Source: Obesumbacterium proteus (GTDB lineage Bacteria > Pseudomonadota > Gammaproteobacteria > Enterobacterales > Enterobacteriaceae). Taken from it: a stretch of 64,000 nucleotides of DNA. Shown here one piece after another: positions 61,165 to 64,000 of the stretch. How positions within the stretch are numbered: the stretch's first letter is position 1; each line of letters opens with the position of its first letter. The stretch lies in NCBI RefSeq assembly GCF_001586165.1, contig NZ_CP014608.1, forward strand, positions 620,001-684,000. Direction: 5' to 3'. The notes beneath the pieces are model-generated. The model searched no databases. It worked only from the letters and a program-made list of their open reading frames with translations, and was not told where the DNA came from. The position numbers and the translations under genes are program-made.

Positions 61165-62082
61165 TTAGCTGAGTACGGTGCCAATGGCGAATAAGACGTT
61201 GGCTAGTAAGGCACTTTTCACCATGTTTTCTAGCATCGGTCGCATAGCTTCTGGCGTGCGGTGGGTGAAAACGTAGCGGCCGTGCTTGTACAGCATGGGG
61301 ATAGCGAGAACAAACAGCCAGCCAAACGCGCTCTTGAGATTCACCAAGGCGAACAGTGCTAAGCACACTACGGCGCCAATCAGTAAAACGACGTGATAAA
61401 CGCGTGCTTTGATGGGGCCGAGACGTACTGCCAGCGTGTTTTTGCCATTCACGGCATCGTTTTCGATATCGCGCAGGTTATTGATATTCAAAACTGCCGT
61501 GGCTAAGAAACCACAGGCCGTGGCTGGCAGCATGACGACGCTGTCAAAAGTCCCCGCTTGTAGATAATACGTACCGGCTACGCTGAGCCAGCCAAAGAAC
61601 ACCAACACAGAAATATCGCCCAAGCCCATATAGCCATAAGGACGAGTGCCTACGGTGTAGGTAATAGCGGCGACGATGGCCATCAAACCTAAAACCAAAA
61701 ACCCGATGATATCTTGTGGCTTCTGGCAGGCGACGGCAATGAGTGCAATGCCGGACAAAATGGTGATCACCACGGTAATGCCGAGCGCTCGCTTCATCTG
61801 CGCTTGGGTGATCACGCCTTTTTGCATACCACGTAGTGGCCCAATGCGCTCTTCGGTATCGCTGCCTTTCACGGCATCGCCATAGTCGTTGGCGAGGTTG
61901 GAGAGGATTTGCAGCATCGCCGCCGTCAGCAGTGCAAGCAGGGCAATTTCAACCTTAAAGGTATGTTGCCAAGCTGCAATGGCGGAGCCGGTGACAATAG
62001 ATGCCAAAGCCAGCGGCAAGGTACGCAGGCGCAAACTTTCCAACCAGGCGCGTGGCCTGCTAATTGTTGTTGATGAACTCAT
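61165..62082 (-). CDS. menA: DHNA octaprenyltransferase
   Basis: Prenylates 1,4-dihydroxy-2-naphthoate to make demethylmenaquinone. 305 aa from the ATG at 62082 (MSSSTTISRPRAWLESLR). UbiA-family Asp motifs SNLANDYGDAVKGSD and NINNLRDIENDAVNGKNT and about nine membrane segments. Between rraA and hslU on the same strand. Confidence 0.97.
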   Translation of the reverse strand: MSSSTTISRPRAWLESLRLRTLPLALASIVTGSAIAAWQHTFKVEIALLALLTAAMLQILSNLANDYGDAVKGSDTEERIGPLRGMQKGVITQAQMKRALGITVVITILSGIALIAVACQKPQDIIGFLVLGLMAIVAAITYTVGTRPYGYMGLGDISVLVFFGWLSVAGTYYLQAGTFDSVVMLPATACGFLATAVLNINNLRDIENDAVNGKNTLAVRLGPIKARVYHVVLLIGAVVCLALFALVNLKSAFGWLFVLAIPMLYKHGRYVFTHRTPEAMRPMLENMVKSALLANVLFAIGTVLS

Positions 62083-62254
62083 TATTCGCTTCAGTCGCTC
62101 AGGGGATCCCATCGTGAAATATTCGGGTGAGGGTTCCAGTTAAGGTCGGTAATCTACCATATTTTATCAATTGGATATTGTATACCCGTTATACGTGATG
62201 CTACCTCGGTGTTAGCCGCGGCGTGCAACGCCAATAGTTTAGGGTATAGACGTA

Positions 62255-62283
62255 AAAAAGGGAGGCCAAAGCCTCCCTTTTAC
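62255..62283. terminator. Terminator between hslU and menA
   Basis: GGGAGGC-caaa-GCCTCCC (62260-62277) with an A tract on the left and T tract on the right; on the minus strand it ends hslVU. Confidence 0.9.
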
Positions 62284-62314
62284 GACAACCGATAGGGACG
62301 GTTCTTAAAACGAA

Positions 62315-63646
62315 TTATAGGATAAACCGGCTCAGATCTTCATCTGCAACGAGCTCATCAAGATGATTACGCACATATTCCGCATCAATCGTCACTGTTT
62401 GGCCACTCATGTCGCTGGCTTCGAAGGAAATTTCTTCGACCAGACGTTCCAGAATGGTATGTAAGCGACGCGCACCGATATTTTCTGCGCTTTCGTTAAC
62501 TCGCCATGCCGCTTCCGCAATATGACGCACGCCGTCAGCGGTAAAGTTAATGGTCAGGCCTTCGGTGGCCATTAACGCCTGATACTGTTCTGTCAGGGAC
62601 GCACTTGGTTCGGTCAGGATGCGTTCAAAGTCTTCTGTCGTCAGCGCCTGTAGCTCAACGCGAATTGGCAGACGGCCCTGAAGTTCTGGGATCAGATCCG
62701 ATGGGCTGGATACCTGGAATGCGCCAGAAGCAATAAACAGAATGTGATCGGTTTTCACCATGCCATGCTTGGTGGAAACGGTGCAGCCTTCGATCAGAGG
62801 CAACAGGTCACGCTGAACGCCTTCACGGGAAACGTCTGGGCCTGAGGATTCACCGCGCTTACAGATTTTGTCGATTTCATCGATAAATACGATACCGTTT
62901 TGCTCAACGGCGTGAATCGCCTGCTCTTTCAGCTCTTCTGGATTAACCAGTTTTGCGGCTTCTTCTTCAATCAGTAGCTTGAACGTTTCTTTGATTTTGA
63001 TTTTGCGCGCTTTCTGCTTTTGTCCGCCCAGATTTTGGAACATGGACTGCAGCTGGTTGGTCATTTCTTCCATGCCAGGAGGTGCCATGATTTCAACGCC
63101 AACCGGTGAAGCGGCTAATTCTAATTCGATTTCTTTATCATCGAGCTGACCTTCACGCAGTTTCTTGCGGAAGCTCTGGCGCGCAGCGGATGGCTCGGCG
63201 CTTTGCTCTGCCTGACCCCAGTTATTTTTTGCTGGTGGGATCAAGACGTCCAGAATGCGCTCTTCGGCCATTTCTTCGGCGCGATAGCGATTCTTTTCAA
63301 TGGACTGCATGCGTACCATTTTCATGGCAGAGTCAGTCAAATCACGGATGATAGAGTCAACTTCTTTGCCCACATAGCCCACTTCGGTGAACTTGGTGGC
63401 TTCAACCTTGATGAACGGCGCGTTGGCTAATTTAGCCAGACGACGGGCGATTTCGGTTTTACCGACGCCGGTTGGACCAATCATCAGAATATTTTTTGGT
63501 GTCACTTCATGACGCAGCTCATCGTTAAGCTGCATACGACGCCAGCGGTTACGCAGAGCAATTGCCACGGCGCGTTTTGCTGAGTGTTGGCCAATGATGT
63601 AGCTGTCGAGTTCGCTGACAATTTCGCGTGGGGTCATCTCAGACAT
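62315..63646 (-). CDS. hslU: ATPase subunit of HslUV protease
   Basis: AAA+ unfoldase that feeds substrates to HslV. 443 aa; Walker A GPTGVGKTEIARRLA, Walker B IVFIDEIDKI, pore motif KVEATKFTEVGYVGKEVDS, C-terminal ISRFIL-type tail (LSRFIL) that inserts into HslV. Eleven bases after hslV; usually a heat-shock operon. Confidence 0.99.
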   Translation of the reverse strand: MSEMTPREIVSELDSYIIGQHSAKRAVAIALRNRWRRMQLNDELRHEVTPKNILMIGPTGVGKTEIARRLAKLANAPFIKVEATKFTEVGYVGKEVDSIIRDLTDSAMKMVRMQSIEKNRYRAEEMAEERILDVLIPPAKNNWGQAEQSAEPSAARQSFRKKLREGQLDDKEIELELAASPVGVEIMAPPGMEEMTNQLQSMFQNLGGQKQKARKIKIKETFKLLIEEEAAKLVNPEELKEQAIHAVEQNGIVFIDEIDKICKRGESSGPDVSREGVQRDLLPLIEGCTVSTKHGMVKTDHILFIASGAFQVSSPSDLIPELQGRLPIRVELQALTTEDFERILTEPSASLTEQYQALMATEGLTINFTADGVRHIAEAAWRVNESAENIGARRLHTILERLVEEISFEASDMSGQTVTIDAEYVRNHLDELVADEDLSRFIL

Positions 63647-63657
63647 GTTTGGAGTCC

Positions 63658-64000
63658 TTACGCTTTGGAGTCTAATTCTTCAATGGTGTGGAACTGATTG
63701 GTGTAGATGCAGATATCACCAGCTATACCCAGCGCTTTATCAACGATTTCGCGGGCACTCAGTTCTGTGTTTTCTAGCAATGCGCGAGAGGCTGCCTGAG
63801 CATACGGGCCGCCGGAACCTATCGCGATTAAATCATTTTCAGGCTGAATAACGTCACCGTTACCGGTGATGATGAGGGAGGCGTTTTCATCCGCGACGGC
63901 CAGCAGCGCTTCAAGCTTGCGCAGCATGCGGTCGGTGCGCCAGTCTTTGGCAAGCTCAACGGCGGCTTTAACCAAATGTCCCTGATGCAGTTCCAGTTTA
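63658..64000 (-). CDS. hslV: Peptidase subunit of HslUV, 5' end outside the window
   Basis: The C-terminal 113 codons of the threonine peptidase: HQGHLVKAAVELAKDWRTD, ITGNGDVIQPENDLIAIGSG, AREIVDKALGIAGDICIYT, ending EELDSKA. The catalytic N-terminal Thr lies beyond the right edge. The internal Met at 63975 is not the start. First gene of hslVU. Confidence 0.97.
   Translation of the reverse strand, partial: KLELHQGHLVKAAVELAKDWRTDRMLRKLEALLAVADENASLIITGNGDVIQPENDLIAIGSGGPYAQAASRALLENTELSAREIVDKALGIAGDICIYTNQFHTIEELDSKA

Overview
The window is one chromosomal segment of a gamma-proteobacterium of the order Enterobacterales. Gene content and order match the E. coli pyrE-to-hslV arc (pyrE, slmA, dut, coaBC, radC, rpmBG, mutM, coaD, waaA, the LPS core genes, hldD, kbl-tdh, yibQ-envC-gpmM, yibN-grxC-secB-gpsA-cysE, trmL, cpxRA/cpxP, fieF, pfkA, sbp, tpiA, fpr, emrD, glpFKX, zapB, rraA, menA, hslUV), but the proteins are too diverged for Escherichia. 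Hafnia/Obesumbacterium is my best guess; that is an inference. No rRNA, tRNA, CRISPR array or insertion sequence was seen.

Region 1 (1 to about 13750) is the early and regulatory half of a P2-like prophage that continues past the left edge. It holds the divergent O / P-Q morphogenesis genes, a cos-like site, an SOS-controlled small gene with a textbook LexA box, a long leftward early operon (accessory genes, replication initiator A with a candidate origin, small proteins, a DEDD exonuclease, a B-like protein), a Cox-like regulator facing a P2-type C repressor, and the integrase. The integrase end abuts pyrE. A P2-type C repressor together with a LexA-controlled gene is unusual, because P2 itself is not SOS-inducible.

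Region 2 (13750-21150) holds housekeeping genes, including a structured leader in front of rpmB-rpmG. Region 3 (21150-33600) is the LPS core locus. A JUMPstart/ops element precedes a rightward operon waaQ-waaG-waaP, three GT8 glycosyltransferases, waaY, a GT25 transferase and waaL, most of it AT-rich. It meets a leftward hldD-waaF-waaC operon. One GT8 gene and waaC each carry a single-base frameshift in a run of four T (or A).

Region 4 (33600-64000) is conserved core genome: threonine catabolism, cell-division amidase activation (envC), glycolysis (gpmM, pfkA, tpiA), the Cpx envelope stress system with its sRNA CpxQ, sulfate uptake, a likely Fe-S-type regulator co-transcribed with fpr, and the glycerol operon glpF-glpK-glpX. 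Between glpK and glpX sits a 446-bp inverted-repeat element. Its two arms keep the same series of hairpins and the same loops while the stems change on both sides. That is the most striking unexplained structure in the window. rraA is also split by a one-base insertion; three single-base frameshifts in otherwise well-kept genes raise the question of sequencing error.
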